Positions 10,930-22,109 are shown, numbered from the stretch's first letter. The stretch is 64,000 nt of DNA from Dipteronia dyeriana (GCA_032871835.1 CM065300.1:69823192-69887191), one strand, 5' to 3'. The notes: generated by a model not told the origin, from the sequence alone. Numbers and translations are program-made.

Positions 10930-11345
10930 TCATATCTCTCATCCCCATATTCTCTAGTTTCCGATCAAAACACTTTTGTGAAAGAGCCATTGTAAGGGAT
11001 CCACTAGATTATCTACTGACGCGATCTTTGTAATCGTCACGTCACCCCTATGCACAATTTCCCTCAGAAGGTGATAATTTATTTCAATGTGTTTCCCTCT
11101 CTTATGACTTCTTGGTTCTCTCGAATTAGCCACTGCTCCACTATTGTCACAATAGATAGTGATCTGCTTATTCACATCATGAACAACTTCCAAGTCAATT
11201 AAGAATTGATGGAGCCAGACAACCTCTTTAGCAGCCTCGGATGTAGTAACATACTCGGCTTCCATGGTGGAATCAGTAATACAAGATTGCTTAATACTTC
11301 TCCATATGACTGCCTCTTCTCTAATAGTAAACACAGATCCTGATG
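10930..11345 (-). pseudogene. A5 RNase H domain
   Basis: The minus-strand frame carries DSTMEAEYVTTSEAAKEVVW (the Glu of the AEAEY box), TIYCDNSGAVANSREPRSHK and GKHIE, the C-terminal copia RNase H signature. A stop after NLVDPLQWLFHKS reflects a frame shift near the end. It follows the RT piece ending at 11451 with stops between. Function in an intact element: removal of template RNA. Confidence 0.88.
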
Positions 11346-11450
11346 TTGATCTTTTGGAGTCAAAATCTGATTAAAAATCAAAATCTTTATACCCAGAATT
11401 AAATCTCCTCTAGAGTATACAAGTATATAATCTTTCTTTCTCCTAAGATA

Positions 11451-12390
11451 CTAGAAAATATGCTTGACTGCCGTCCAGTGATCAGGACCAGGTTTTGATT
11501 GAAACCTGCTAATTATACCAACAACAAAACAAATATCTGGTCTAGTGCAGAGCATTACATACATGAGACTTCGAACTACCGAGGCATATGGAACCTTACT
11601 CATGAATTGCTCTTCATGCTCATTCTTAGGAACTTGTTCCTTAGAAAGTTTGATTCCATGTCTGAAATGTAACATACCTTTATTGGAATCTTGCGTGGAA
11701 AACCTAGACAAGATTTTATCTATGTATGAAGCTTGAGATAAGGCAATCGTTCTATTCTTTCTATCTCTTTTTACTTTGATACCAAGAATATAACTTTCTT
11801 CTCCTAAGTCCTTCATATCAAAATGTTTTTCCAACCATTCTTTTATTGATGTCAATACATCTACATCGTTTCCGATGAGTAGTATATCATCAACGTCAAG
11901 AACTAGGAAAACCAACTTGTCACCTTTAATCCTTTTGTAAACACAGGGTTCGTCAAGGTTTTGAATAAATCAAAACTTTTCACGGCTTGATCGAACTTTA
12001 TGTTCCAGGATCTGGATGCTTGCTTCAATCCATATATGGATCTTTGCAACTTGCATACTCGTTCCTCTTGGCATTTTTCAATGAATTCTTCTGGTTGCAT
12101 GATATAGATGTTTTCGTTAAGACTTCCATTATAGAAAGTTGTCTTGACATCCATTTGCCAAATCTCTAGGTCTAGAGATGCTGCTATGGATAAGAGTATC
12201 CTAATGGATTTAAGCATGGTCACAGGAGAGAAGGTTTCTTCATAATCGATACCTTCATTCTGTGTGTAACCTTTAGCTACCAATCTAGCTATTAAAGGTT
12301 TCCACCTTTCCATCCATTCCTCTTTTCCTCTTGTATACCCACTTGCACCCGATGGGTTTTATCCCTTTAGGCAAGTCTACAAGAGACTAG
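11451..12390 (-). pseudogene. A5 reverse transcriptase
   Basis: Two overlapping minus frames make up the RT. The first (12313 to 11903) has [29 protein letters not shown] (motif A Asp kept) and [16 protein letters not shown] frame shift near 11950-11975 moves to the second (11915 to 11451), which has VLDVDDILLIGND. The YVDD box is therefore DVDD: both aspartates are present and the tyrosine is lost. Further upstream a TGG to TAG stop lies near 12390. Neighbours are integrase at 12591-13616 and RNase H downstream. Confidence 0.9.
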
Positions 12391-12590
12391 ACTTTTTTTT
12401 TGAACATAGATTCAATTTCAGATTGCATTGCCTTTTGCCAATGGCGACAATCAATATCTTCCATTGCTTCCCTATACGTATACGGATCATCATCGTCCGG
12501 GAGATTCTCTACAGATTCTCCTAGACCGATGTATCTCTCAGGTTGTTTACTAACCCTCCCATTATGACGAGGTATGGTAGATTGTTGATC
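12391..12590 (-). pseudogene. A5 integrase-RT linker
   Basis: In-frame remnants such as RYIGLGESVENLPDDDD and EAMEDIDCRHWQKAMQSEIE connect integrase to RT, as in A4. They contain a C-to-T stop at 12591-12593 and a TGG-to-TAG stop. Confidence 0.75.
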
Positions 12591-13629
12591 TTATGTTGGT
12601 GTGGAACTTACAATTGGGCTAGGTTGTGAAACCTCTTGTGGAATTGTATCTTCTGAAAGCTCATTCAGGACAATTCTACTTTTAGGCACAAAATTATACA
12701 TAAAGTCCTCTTCCAGAAAATTAGCATTTGTTGAAACAAATACTTTAAAATCTGAAGGACTATAGAAATAATATCCTTTTATTCTTTTTGGATACCCTAC
12801 AAATATGCATGTTTCTGAACGGGACTTCATCTTTTCTGTCTTTCCTTTTATCACGTGCCCAGGACTTCCAAATATCCTTAAGTGTTGTAAACTAGGCTTT
12901 CGCCTGATCCACAACTCATGCAGTGTTTTAGGAACCGACTTAGATGGTACACCCTTTATAATGTACATGGCAGTTTGTAAAGCATATCCCCATAAAGAAT
13001 TAGGAAGCGTTGAATAACTCAACATAGACCTAACCATGTCCAAAAGAGTTTTATTTCTCCTTTCTACCACCCTATTTTGTTGATGTGTACGTGGTGCAGA
13101 AAACTGAGAAATTATCCCATTATCAATAAGATATTGCTGAAACTCACCAGATAGATATTCCCCACCACGATCAGACCTCAAGATTTTTATGCGCTTCTCA
13201 AGCTGATTTTCTACTTCAGCTTTAAATGCTTTGAACATGTCAAAAGCATCATACTTATGTCTCATGAGATACACATAGCCAAATCTTATGTAATCATCTG
13301 TGAAAGTGATTAAGTACTCATATCCACTTCTAGCTTGAATGCTCATAGGACCACATACATCTGTGTGTACTAATAATAAACATCCAGTGGCTCTTGAGCC
13401 TTTGGTCGTGAATGACCTTTTGGTCATCTTACCTTCCAAACAAGAATCACAAGTTGGTAGATCATCAACCTTTAAGTCACTTAAAGGTCCATCACTAACC
13501 AATCTTTTAATCCCATCAAGGTTAATATGACCTAGGCGCAAATGCCATAGGTAGGTTTCATCTTTTGATAATTTTATTCTTTTATGATTAGGTTCCATTG
13601 ATTCTGTGTCTAACAAGTGAGAGATATTT
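12591..13629 (-). CDS. A5 GAG-pre-integrase and integrase, 341 codons open
   Basis: This is the longest open frame in the window. It opens with [17 protein letters not shown] (zinc-binding His25 and His30) and CDSCLEGK (Cys56 and Cys59). The core has HTDVCGP (Asp86), [13 protein letters not shown] (Asp149) and [11 protein letters not shown] (Glu185), so the DDE triad is complete. The C-terminal part carries [12 protein letters not shown] and the KVFVSTNA segment. Some conserved residues have changed (GTPQQNGVAE to [10 protein letters not shown]). The frame's upstream part was cut by G at 13634. Integrase inserts the DNA copy into the genome; here it lacks a start context and a functional polyprotein. 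Confidence 0.88.
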
Positions 13630-13634
13630 CTATG
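13544..13634. repeat. 91-bp block repeated at 18779-18869
   Basis: The stretch GCCATAGGTAGGTTTC up to the G insertion site CTATG recurs as the first 91 bases of A2 with only a few changes. Both are copies of the same copia segment, so the first 5.1 kb of G are bracketed by direct repeats. Confidence 0.9.
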
Positions 13635-14494
13635 TGTTATATGTATATCTTAATGAATGTACATGTCACCGATAGGTAAGACAATCCCTTAAAAGGATTG
13701 CCAGATGAGCATCCGAGTTGGCATCTGGAAAACATCATTAATGACATCACCAAGGAAAAAGAACCCGAGTAAATCCAAATACAGGTACTCGACACATTCA
13801 GTACCACTCGAGATAATATAAAGGCCTGAGTAAAGAAGTTCAAAAGCATGATCTACCGAAGTGAATAAACCCGAGAGGAAATCAGTATCATACTCCGATA
13901 CGCAAACATCAGTATTCCATCCCCGTATCAAAGGAGAAAAGAATTTAGAAAGTTTCTAGAAGGATAAAACACCAAACAGGAAGCGAGTACAAATCAAGCA
14001 ACAACTCTATTCTTTTAGAAGACTGCACACCGATAAGGAAATAAGTCCTAAACAGACTATGCCACCAGGGTCCCTTTTAGATTCATATTCGATCCATAAG
14101 ATCTCAGAAACAGGAAAGAAGACAAAGACGACTTCAACAAGTTACCAGTCTTAATTAAATATAATTCCTTTTCCTTACTTGTACAATAAGGATTAAGATT
14201 CTATACATGTATAAATATACCCATAATCTTACTGTGAAGAGGGGAGACAGATTCAAAAAAGTAATCACTATAACAGAGAGACAAGAGAGATCGAGTGTGT
14301 AATTCTTTGTTTAAATAGTGGATTTGGCTTGGTTGTACATTCAACCACCTGTGGATGTTTCTCTGATCACCAGAGTTTTATCAAGTAAACTCGTGTCATA
14401 ATAACGTCGATTGCATTCTCTTTCTCTTTCTCTTTTGACAGGTCATAACCAAATCCAACGTTGTTGACTTTCTCATCCAATCGAGAAACTAACA
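13635..14494 (+). mobile_element. 5' LTR of G
   Basis: The 860-bp LTR runs from TGTTATATGTATATC to GAGAAACTAACA. It carries a TATA-like TGTATAAATATACCC (about 14208-14222) followed by CATAATCTTACTGTGAAGAGG. Identity to the 3' LTR is high but clearly below that of a recent insertion, with differences visible every 10-15 bases in places. Confidence 0.92.
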
Positions 14495-14501
14495 TCAGCA
14501 A

Positions 14502-14519
14502 TTAGAGCTAGAAGGAGGG
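14502..14519 (+). other. Possible primer binding site of G
   Basis: TTAGAGCTAGAAGGAGGG lies 7 bases after the LTR end and resembles GGCGCTAGAAGGAGGG-type primer sites of plant gypsy elements, with changes in the first bases. A match to a tRNA 3' end was not tested. Confidence 0.35.
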
Positions 14520-14544
14520 GGTGAACCTCCGATCTGTTTAAGCA

Positions 14545-16520
14545 ATGGCTGGTAGCGAAAGCAAAGACAGTTCTAGGGACATCCGAAAATCTCAAGATAA
14601 TGCTCTTATAGGTGGGACCACTTAGGATCCCACCACAACCACCGGGAACCAATCGATATCCCTGGCTAGCATCCAACAAGTCCCTCATACCAACGAGGAT
14701 ATAGCGCGTTGTTTCCGTAATGCATTGCAACATTTGCTAACATATGCGACACAAGAAGGAATAGATCTATTGGCCGCAGGAGAGGCGCACCTGCCAAATT
14801 CTCCACCACCTCCTAGGCACCGATCAGTTGTAGTTGGGCCGGAACCAGATACACCAGCAGCCATTAGGAACTCAGGTCCAATCACCAGACTAGGGGTACG
14901 ACACGTAACCAGGACAAGGATCATGAAACTCTCGTAGAAGAACGGCCCCACCAAAGACGAAACCACGGTCAAACGGGCCATGATAGGCACCGTAAATACG
15001 ACCGACGAAGAGATCGGTTATCATCATCAGAAGACAGTGATCGATATCATCGTAAACGTCGCCATGGAACCATAAGCCTGCAAAGGTTAGCCCATGAGAC
15101 TCAGAGGCTAGATGAAAAAGAGATAACTATTATGACAGTCACATGACAGGTCGACCATCAGGAAGAGCCAGTGGGCGATAGAGATGTTGTGATTCGGAGC
15201 CTGACCCGAGAAGTTGAGAATAAAAGGCGTCAAATGGACACGTTGACTAGGCGATACAGATATAATGAGTTGTCTGAAGATGATTCTGATAGCCCTTTTA
15301 CTAGAAATATTTTATGAACGCCATTCTCGAAAAGATTCAGGATGCCACACGTGGAACAATTCAAAAAGGATACAGATCCTAAAGAGCATGTCAGATGATA
15401 TAAAAGCGCCATGACCCAGTATGCCCACAACGATCCTTTGTTGTGCCTCGGAGCCTGACCCGAGAAGTCGAGAATAACAGGGGACAAACGGACGCATTGA
15501 TTAGGCGATACAGATATAATGAGTTGTCTGACGATGATTCTGGTAGCCTTTTTACTAGAAACATTCTACGAACGCCATTCCCGGAGAGATTCAGGATGCC
15601 ACATGTGGAACAATTCAAAAAGGATATAGATCCTAAAGAGCATGTCAGACGATATAAGAGCGTCATGGCCCAGTATGCCCACAACGATCCTTTGTTGTGC
15701 CTTAACTTCCCACAGACTCTCTGGGATATAGGTTCAAGATGGTTTGGGAGATTGCCTCGGCAAGTATTGGAAGTTTCAGTGAGTTGAGCAGAAACTTCTC
15801 AAGACAATTTCTAAGGAATGCATATAGAAAAAAATCGGTGGCTTACCTTTCCCCAACTGAAACAAGGAAAAAATGAGTCACTAAAGAAGTATCTAGAAAG
15901 ATTTGGCCAGACGGTCTTAGAAATCGTCACTGCGAATGACAAAGCAATAATTGTTGCTTTCATAAATAACTTGCAGAATGGGCGGTTGTCTTTTGACCTA
16001 TGAAGGGTTCGTCTAACTAGATACGCATATATGATGGATATGGCAGACGGATACACTCTGGCGAAAGAAGTAGAGTTGGCAATATGAGGCAGTTACATGC
16101 ATGAGGGGAAACCCGAACAAAAATATGCCGAGTCAAAGGCACTAAACCATAAAGGGAAACAAAAAGGAAATAGTAAAGAGAGAAGCAAAGATGGGGGAAG
16201 TAGACGTAATACTGACCAAACCAAGGAAAAATTTGAAGGAAAGTATTCGAATTACACCCCGCTTCGAAAAAGACAGGAAGAGATCCTGACAATACTAGAA
16301 GAGAAAAGTCTGGTAAAAGAGCCACATCGACGGTCGTAATTTGCTCGGCGAGACACGATAAAATATTACAGGTTCCATAAGGAAACCAGTCACGAGACCT
16401 CCAAATGTTACCAGTTCAGAGACTATACAGAAACCCTCACCCGGGAAGAACATCTGTAATATATAATCCTGAAAAAAGATGAGAAGTCAGAAATTCAGAA
16501 AGAAGCCAATACTTGAGATG
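14545..16520 (+). pseudogene. G gag
   Basis: The probable start is the ATG at 14545 (MAGSESKDSSRDIRK). A stop comes 26 codons later (TAG at 14623-14625) and several frame changes follow. The capsid region is recognisable as PFPERFRMPHVEQFKKDIDP (unit 2 of the duplication, from about 15580), then LTFPQLKQGKNESLKKYLER. A basic stretch at 16097-16339 and YYRFHKETSHETSKCYQFRDY (16360-16430) correspond to the TAT nucleocapsid region. A 254-bp tandem duplication (15196-15702) disrupts the frame because 254 is not a multiple of three. Confidence 0.8.
15196..15702 (+). repeat. 254-bp tandem duplication within G gag
   Basis: Units 15196-15449 and 15450-15702 both begin GGAGCCTGACCCGAGAAG and end TTTGTTGTGCCT. 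They differ at roughly 20-25 positions, many of them C/T or G/A. Unit 1 has TATTTTATGAACG where unit 2 has CATTCTACGAACG, so unit 1 has gained a stop. The period shifts the reading frame. Confidence 0.93.
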
Positions 16521-16639
16521 ATAATTCTGGTAGGAATAAAAGAGCCAGTCCCGAGGTGAATGGAGCAATACAAACAATCTTCAGAGGACCATCAACCAGG
16601 AGAAGTAACCGAGAGCGGACTCAGGAAATCTGAGAAGCA

Positions 16640-17365
16640 ATGGAAGCAAGACAGAATTTCAACATTAACTCTATCGAGCCTGATTCGAAGCGAATAAAAG
16701 AAGGATGGGACCCGATAATATTCACTGAAGCTAACTCACATGGGGTAGATGTCCGACCGAATAACCCTCTCGTCATTAGTGCCCGAATTGGCCATAGAGA
16801 AGTCAAGAGAATTTTAGTGGAGAATGGTAGCTCGGTAGACATCCTCAATGTGGTTGTTTATGATCAGCTCAGATTGGATCGAAAAGACTTGCAACCTTTC
16901 CATACCCCACTCAGAGGATTTGGGGGAGTCGAGGTTAGGTCTCTCGAAACAGCGAAGCTACCCGTGAAGATCGGAGTAGCTCCTTGCTAGAAAATAGTGT
17001 TACTCAACTTTGTGGTGGTAGATCTGAACAACTGGCCTTACAATGCATTACTAGGTAGACCTTTCTTGAACAAAACAAAAGCGGTAATAGCTACCTTCTC
17101 CCTGATGATCTAGGTTCCGACTGAATGGGGGGTAGGAATAATCAAGGGTTCGCAAGAGATGGCCAGAAGAGCTAATCTCTTGGTTTACAAAGACAGAGAT
17201 AATAGTGAACACCAAGTATGCACTTTAACTCAACCAGATCAGATCAAACAAGAATTTGAATTCGATCCAAGGGAAGAACTAGAAACATCAAAGAATGAAC
17301 CAACAGAGGAGGTGGTCTTAAAGGAAGATGAGTCGGAAAGTCAAAAGTGTAGCCAACTTAGATGA
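16640..17365 (+). pseudogene. G aspartic protease region
   Basis: PNNPLVISARIGHREVKRIL leads to VENGSSVDIL, the position of the gypsy protease active site (usually VDTGSSVDIL). Asp61 is Glu and Thr62 is Asn, so the catalytic triplet is lost. The frame breaks at a TAG at 16990 and again near 17110 (MI*VPTEWG). ALLGRPFLNKTKAVIATFSL follows in the same frame and is the conserved C-terminal part of the domain. The acidic spacer to RT is at 17159-17365. Confidence 0.85.
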
Positions 17366-18310
17366 AAAGGTCAAGCTAGATCTTATCGATTTGCTTAGAG
17401 AATGCAAAGATTTGTTCACATGGAGTCATTAAGACATGGTGGGAATAGACGCACGAGTAATATCACATCACTTGGCGGTGGATCCGAATGCGACACCTGT
17501 GATACAAAAGAGAAGATCTTTCAACCTCAAAAGAAGTCAGGCGATCAAGCAAGAGGTGGAGAAGTTACTCACTGTAGGGTCAATCTGAGAAATCAACTAT
17601 CCTCAGTCCGTAACAAATGTGGTTTTGGTCCAAAAGAAGAATGGCCAATGAAGAATGTGCGTGGATTTCACGGATCTGAACAAATCCTGCCAAAAAGACA
17701 GTTTTCCACTCCCGAGGATAGACAAACTGGTTGATGCTACATTAGGTCATGAATTACTTAATTTTATGGATGCTTATTTGGGATACAATCAGATTCGGAT
17801 AAATAAAGCTGATGAAAAAAATAGCGTTCACGACCGATTAGGATTTGTACTATTAGACAGTGATGCCCTTTGGGCTAAAAAATGTTAGGGCCACATATCA
17901 AAGATTGGTCAACAGAATCTTCGCTCGTCAAATAGGAAGAAACATGGAAGTTTACATAAATGAAATGTTAACCAAAAGTATTTCGGCAGATGAGCATGCT
18001 TCGGACCTGGGTGAAACATTGGATGTCATGAGAAGGTATCAGATGAAGTTAAATCCGAACACGAGCCTATTTGGGGTTCCTTCAGGAAGGTTCTTTGGGT
18101 TCCAAGTTCATCAGAGGGGGATTGAAATGAATCCCGAGAAGATCCAAGCAATTCAAAAAATGACTTCACCAAGGACGTTAAAAGAGGTACAACGCCTGAC
18201 AGGATGCTCAGCTTCCATAGGCAGATTCATTTCGAAGGCCACAGATAGATATTCTCCTTTTTTCAAAGTGATCAAAAAGGGGAAAATGCTTGAATGGAAT
18301 GAATAGTGTG
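17366..18310 (+). pseudogene. G reverse transcriptase
   Basis: Consecutive frames carry DLLRECKDLFTW, then CVDFTDLNKSCQKDSFPLPR with LVDATLGHELLNFMDAYLGY (motif A Asp kept in FMDAY), then MPFGLKNVRATYQRLVNRIF. The catalytic YVDD box reads YINE (residues 32-35 counted from 17860), so both aspartates are gone. Downstream, KLNPNTSLFGVPSGRFFGF and TLKEVQRLTGC are conserved. At least three frame changes occur (about 17560, 17665 and 17860). The sequence type is TAT. Confidence 0.9.
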
Positions 18311-18778
18311 ATCAGGCATTCCTGAAGATCAAAGAATACTTAGGTCAGGCTCCCATCCTCTCAAAACCTAAAGTGGGAGAAATACTCAACCTGTACTTGT
18401 CCCTTACAGAGTTAGCAGTAAGCTCGGTTTTAGTCAGAACAGAAGACAAGATACATAGGCCAGTGTATTATACAAGCAAGGCTCTTCTTTCAGCTGAAAC
18501 TAGGTATTCACAGGCAGAGAAAATGGCTTTAGCGTTGGTTTCGACAGCTAGGAAGTTGAGACCGTACTTTCAGGCACATACAATCCAGGTTTTCACCGAC
18601 TATCCGCTTAAGCAAATTCTACAGAAACCTGAGATTTCAGGGAGACTAACTAAACGGGCGACCGAGCTGAGCGAATTCGATATTCAGTACATGCCCTGGA
18701 CATCACTTAAAGGCCAAACAGTGACAGATTTTATAACAGAATTCACGGAGCCAAATCTGGAAGCAAAAAGAATGTTGG
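18311..18778 (+). pseudogene. G RNase H, cut off by A2
   Basis: An open frame from 18373 reads LYLSLTELAVSSVLVR, RPVYYTSKALLSAETRYSQA, then KLRPYFQAHTIQVFTDYPLK and GRLTKRATELSEFDIQY, the standard gypsy RNase H. It stops being gypsy at about 18778, where copia A2 begins. The second (archaeal-type) RNase H and integrase expected in TAT elements are absent. Confidence 0.88.
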
Positions 18779-19223
18779 GCCATAGGTAGGTTTCATCTTT
18801 TGATAATTTTACTCTTTTATGATTAGGTCCCATTAATTCTGTGTCTAACAAGTGAGAGATATTTCCATGCAAATAGAATAAACCATTTTCCAATATACCT
18901 TTGCAAATAATTTTGTTATTCTTACTAATAATAAAAGCTTTATTAAAAGTAACAGAATAACCAAATTTATTTAAATAAGAAACTGAAATTAAATTTCTCT
19001 TGAATTGAGGTACATAATAAACGTCTATTAAATCTAAATTCCTATAAGAATCTAAACTAATTCTAATATCTCTCACTGAACTAGCAGACACCAACGCTCC
19101 ATTGCCTAAACGCAAGTTGAATTCGTTCTCACTAAGCCTTCTCCTTTCCTTGAACCCCTGTAAGGAAAAACAAACATGATTAGTGGTTCCGGAGTCTATG
19201 ATCCAAGAATCCACCAAAAACAT
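18779..19223 (-). pseudogene. A2 protease and start of GAG-pre-integrase
   Basis: The minus frame from 19223 reads SWIIDSGTTNHVC, the copia aspartic protease active site (D-S-G at 19188-19196), then NEFNLRLGNGALVSAS, LDLIDVYYVPQFKRNLISVS and [14 protein letters not shown], where the element is cut. It is in a different frame from gag, separated by a TAA at 19247-19249. The protease would cut the Gag-Pol polyprotein. It is the only copy of family A here with an intact DSG. Confidence 0.88.
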
Positions 19224-19245
19224 GTTTCAAGATAATTAATATTAC
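19158..19245 (-). other. Candidate intron at the gag/protease border of family A
   Basis: On the minus strand an AAG|GTAATA donor-like site (19245) lies one base after the gag stop TAA. An acceptor-like TTTTTCCTTACAG ends at 19158, giving 88 nt that contain the protease active site. Barley BARE-1, of the Angela branch, is reported to make Gag from a spliced RNA, so an intron at this place has precedent. Splice use here is inference from sequence only. Confidence 0.45.
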
Positions 19246-19246
19246 C

Positions 19247-20047
19247 TTATTCCTTTTTGTCTTGAGGCTTTGGGCAATTTCTTTTCAAATGTCCCTTTTC
19301 ACCACAAAGGAAACACTTCCTTTTGATCTTAGTTACTTTCTTTGTCTCCTTCTTTGTAGGTCCTAGTTGCTTTTTCTTATGTTGTTTCTTGACCTTCTTA
19401 CGGGTCCTAACAGTAGCAATTTTACCTACAGTATGAATCTCTTGACCCTTGCCTTTCACAAGAATTTTTTCCGCGCTTTGAACATCTTGCATCAGGCCTT
19501 GCAAGGTGTATTCCTTATTATTCAAGGTGTAGTCCAACTTGAATTGATCAAAGGAATCCGACAATGAGTTGACAATCATGTCAATTTTGGTCTCACCATC
19601 TATCTCAGCACCATTCGGTTCAACAATGTTGAGATGTGCTATAACTTTCATCATGTGATCTTTCACAGCCTATCCAGGTTTCATCCTAAGATTCATAAAA
19701 GCAATCACTGCCTTTATCTTTGTCGTCTTAGACCTCATAGCAAACATCTCTTATAAAGACATCATTATATCGGCAAGAATCTCCATTCCTTCATATTGTT
19801 GTTGCAACAAGTCGAAGATGGTGGCCATAATGTAACATTTAGCCGTCTCATCAGAAGACTCCCATTGTTGATACTCATCTCTTTGCTCCTGAGTAGATTC
19901 ATTAGTAGGAGTAGGTGGTTTAGGAGTGCACATAACGAACTTATACTTTTCGGATTGCAATAAAAGCCCAACTTTCCTTTTCCATGTGACATAATTATCA
20001 CCAGTTAAAGTATTGTCTTTAAGGATGTTGATTACGGATGGGGTCAT
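19247..20047 (-). pseudogene. A2 gag with zinc knuckle
   Basis: The start ATG (20045-20047) gives MTPSVINILKDNTLTGDNYV and a UBN2-like copia capsid region. One TAG (CAG to TAG, near 19668) breaks the frame, which then continues with MMKVIAHLNIVEPNGAEIDG and LNNKEYTLQGLMQDVQSAEK. The basic nucleocapsid ends in CFLCGEKGHLKRNC, a complete C-X2-C-X4-H-X4-C knuckle, with a TAA at 19247-19249. Gag packages the element RNA. Among the four gag copies of family A here, only this one keeps the start codon. Confidence 0.9.
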
Positions 20048-21243
20048 GATTTCTGAACAATAACAAAAATTATATAAGTAAATAATAACGATAAAGCACT
20101 TTCGAATATTTATCTTGAATTAAATAAAACAATTGAATCGTAAAAATTCAACGGTGATCCAACACCCATAAATGTCACACATCATTTGAGAGTTCGCAAC
20201 ATTTACTAGTTGGACTAGGTCCCACCTAATTATTAACATAACAACCAACGTTTTCATTTTTAGCCCTGTAAATTTTATTAACAAGAATTCTTGGAAGGAT
20301 ATTAATAAAATTACATTGAGTGTAATACCAAGTTATCGACCTTCAATATAATCCCTCACGAATATCCCTCCTTTGGGAGTAAATATAGTTTGGGCTAATT
20401 GTCTAGTCTATCCTTGTAAGGAAGTATCTTGCTAAATTCCATTCATGAATACCCCTTGGGGGGTTATTCACGAAACATAAAGTTCAATTGAACTTGGCAA
20501 AACACCTTCTCCCACTCAATTGTTTAAGGCGTATGATCGAATTCCAAAGAATTATTTACCAAGTTATCTAGATGCCAATTTAGATACTTAAACCATTCGA
20601 TGCATGTTCATACCAAAAGAGATATATTAGTGACACTCTTATTCTATATGAGATGTTATCAAACAATGACAAACATTGCAATATTTACAACAAATATAAA
20701 TAGCTTCAATTTTGGTCCATCCTAGAAAAACAAGTAAATAACATGTATTGGAATACAAAAAACTCCTTTATTGGTGAACAAGTCTTCATGCGACCTTCGT
20801 CGTTCAGACTCTCTCGGCTGTCTCCCATGGGCATGCGCACCCTTGGCCCTTACCCATGGGCGTGCGCATGCCACAAACCCATAAAGGGCTGCCATGCGCA
20901 GCCCATGGCTTCCATAGGGCTGCCCGTGCGCAGCCTATGCCACAACAAACGTGGCTGCGTGCTCTTCCTATGCACGATCGTTGCTACGGCTCGCACGATC
21001 CCAAACTTGTTTTGATTGCTTCCAATTCTACAAACCTTCGAGTCTTCGATACTTGAATGTATTACTGAAGAATTTAAATTATAAAATACTGGTGTTTTTT
21101 TTATTACAACAACAAAAATAAAAAAACTTAGCAACTACCAACAAGAAAATTATGGCGATGATAGACCACCATTCTTGTTACAATCCTAAAACAAATTATA
21201 TTGAAATTCTAGGACCAAAATTGAGCAATAACAAACCACATAT

Positions 21244-21304
<61 letters not shown>

Positions 21305-21432
21305 CCATACATTCCAATGTAAATATATATGCGAATACCTTGAGTGTCATCTTTTTTTTAAAACATGCATATATACAATAAAAAGAAAAAGATTCATGTA
21401 CACATACATCAATTAATCAATGGTACATCCTG
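20048..21432 (-). other. A2 untranslated leader
   Basis: About 1.4 kb lie between gag and the PBS. The leader shares colinear blocks with A3, A4 and A5. One is a GC-rich stretch with CCCATGGGCGTGCGCA and CAGCCCATGGCTTCC words at about 20820-20960; the other is a dinucleotide microsatellite nearer the PBS. ORFs of 66-94 codons over the GC-rich part occur in several frames and differ between copies, so they are not genes. A long structured leader could hold packaging signals; this is inference. Confidence 0.75.
21247..21304. repeat. (CA)n(TA)n microsatellite in A2 leader
   Basis: About 21 CA units are followed by about eight AT units. The same place in A5 is much longer, in A3 it is (TA)n only, and in A4 just a few units. 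Confidence 0.95.
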
Positions 21433-21444
21433 ACTCTGATACCA
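21433..21444 (-). other. Primer binding site of A2
   Basis: On the minus strand it reads TGGTATCAGAGT, one base from the initiator-Met tRNA complement TGGTATCAGAGC. It starts two bases inside the LTR end. Confidence 0.88.
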
Positions 21445-21446
21445 AT

Positions 21447-22048
21447 TGTAGGGAAAAACCCACGCATAGCGAAAGCGTGGGAAAATTTAAATTAGGGTTT
21501 GCTTATAAATAAAAAAAATTCCCTTTTACGCAACGAGAACCTTAACCCTAGATTAATTGATGTATATAAAAAGTGTCGTACATTTTCTCTTGACGATTGA
21601 ACAAGCACCGAATTGAATCCGTAAGATCTTTCAATCCAATCACGAAAGTGAATCACCTAGGAGTGTGGGCTCCCTTTCTTTAAATTGTATACCTGAGGAT
21701 GGAAACAAACAAAATCTTTTTTTTTGTTAGTTACAATTATCCTCCAAGAGAAAAATACAAGAACGACCGGTCACTTGTGAATTATCAATCAATTTGATTG
21801 AAACTCACGTGAACCTTGATTCGATGTTGTACACAAAACCCTTTTGATGTAAAGGATACTAGTGTACTATCGAAAACAAAAACGTTCCCCTTTTTCTCTT
21901 CTTAGCCGAATGCACACTATCTTTATGAGTTGGTCGAATTTTGTCCAGAGCAAAATCTAAATTTTTCTCCCTCAAAAATCTCTCTTGCTTGGCTGAATTC
22001 TCTCTTTAGAAAATCCCAAGCTTGGCCAAAATTAACCTACATACATAC

Positions 22049-22109
<61 letters not shown>

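Noticed and set aside
20743..21134. Leader ORFs (66-94 codons) in A2 and similar ones in A3, A4 and A5
   Set aside because: Frames differ between copies and coincide with a GC-rich block; no domain and no consistent start.
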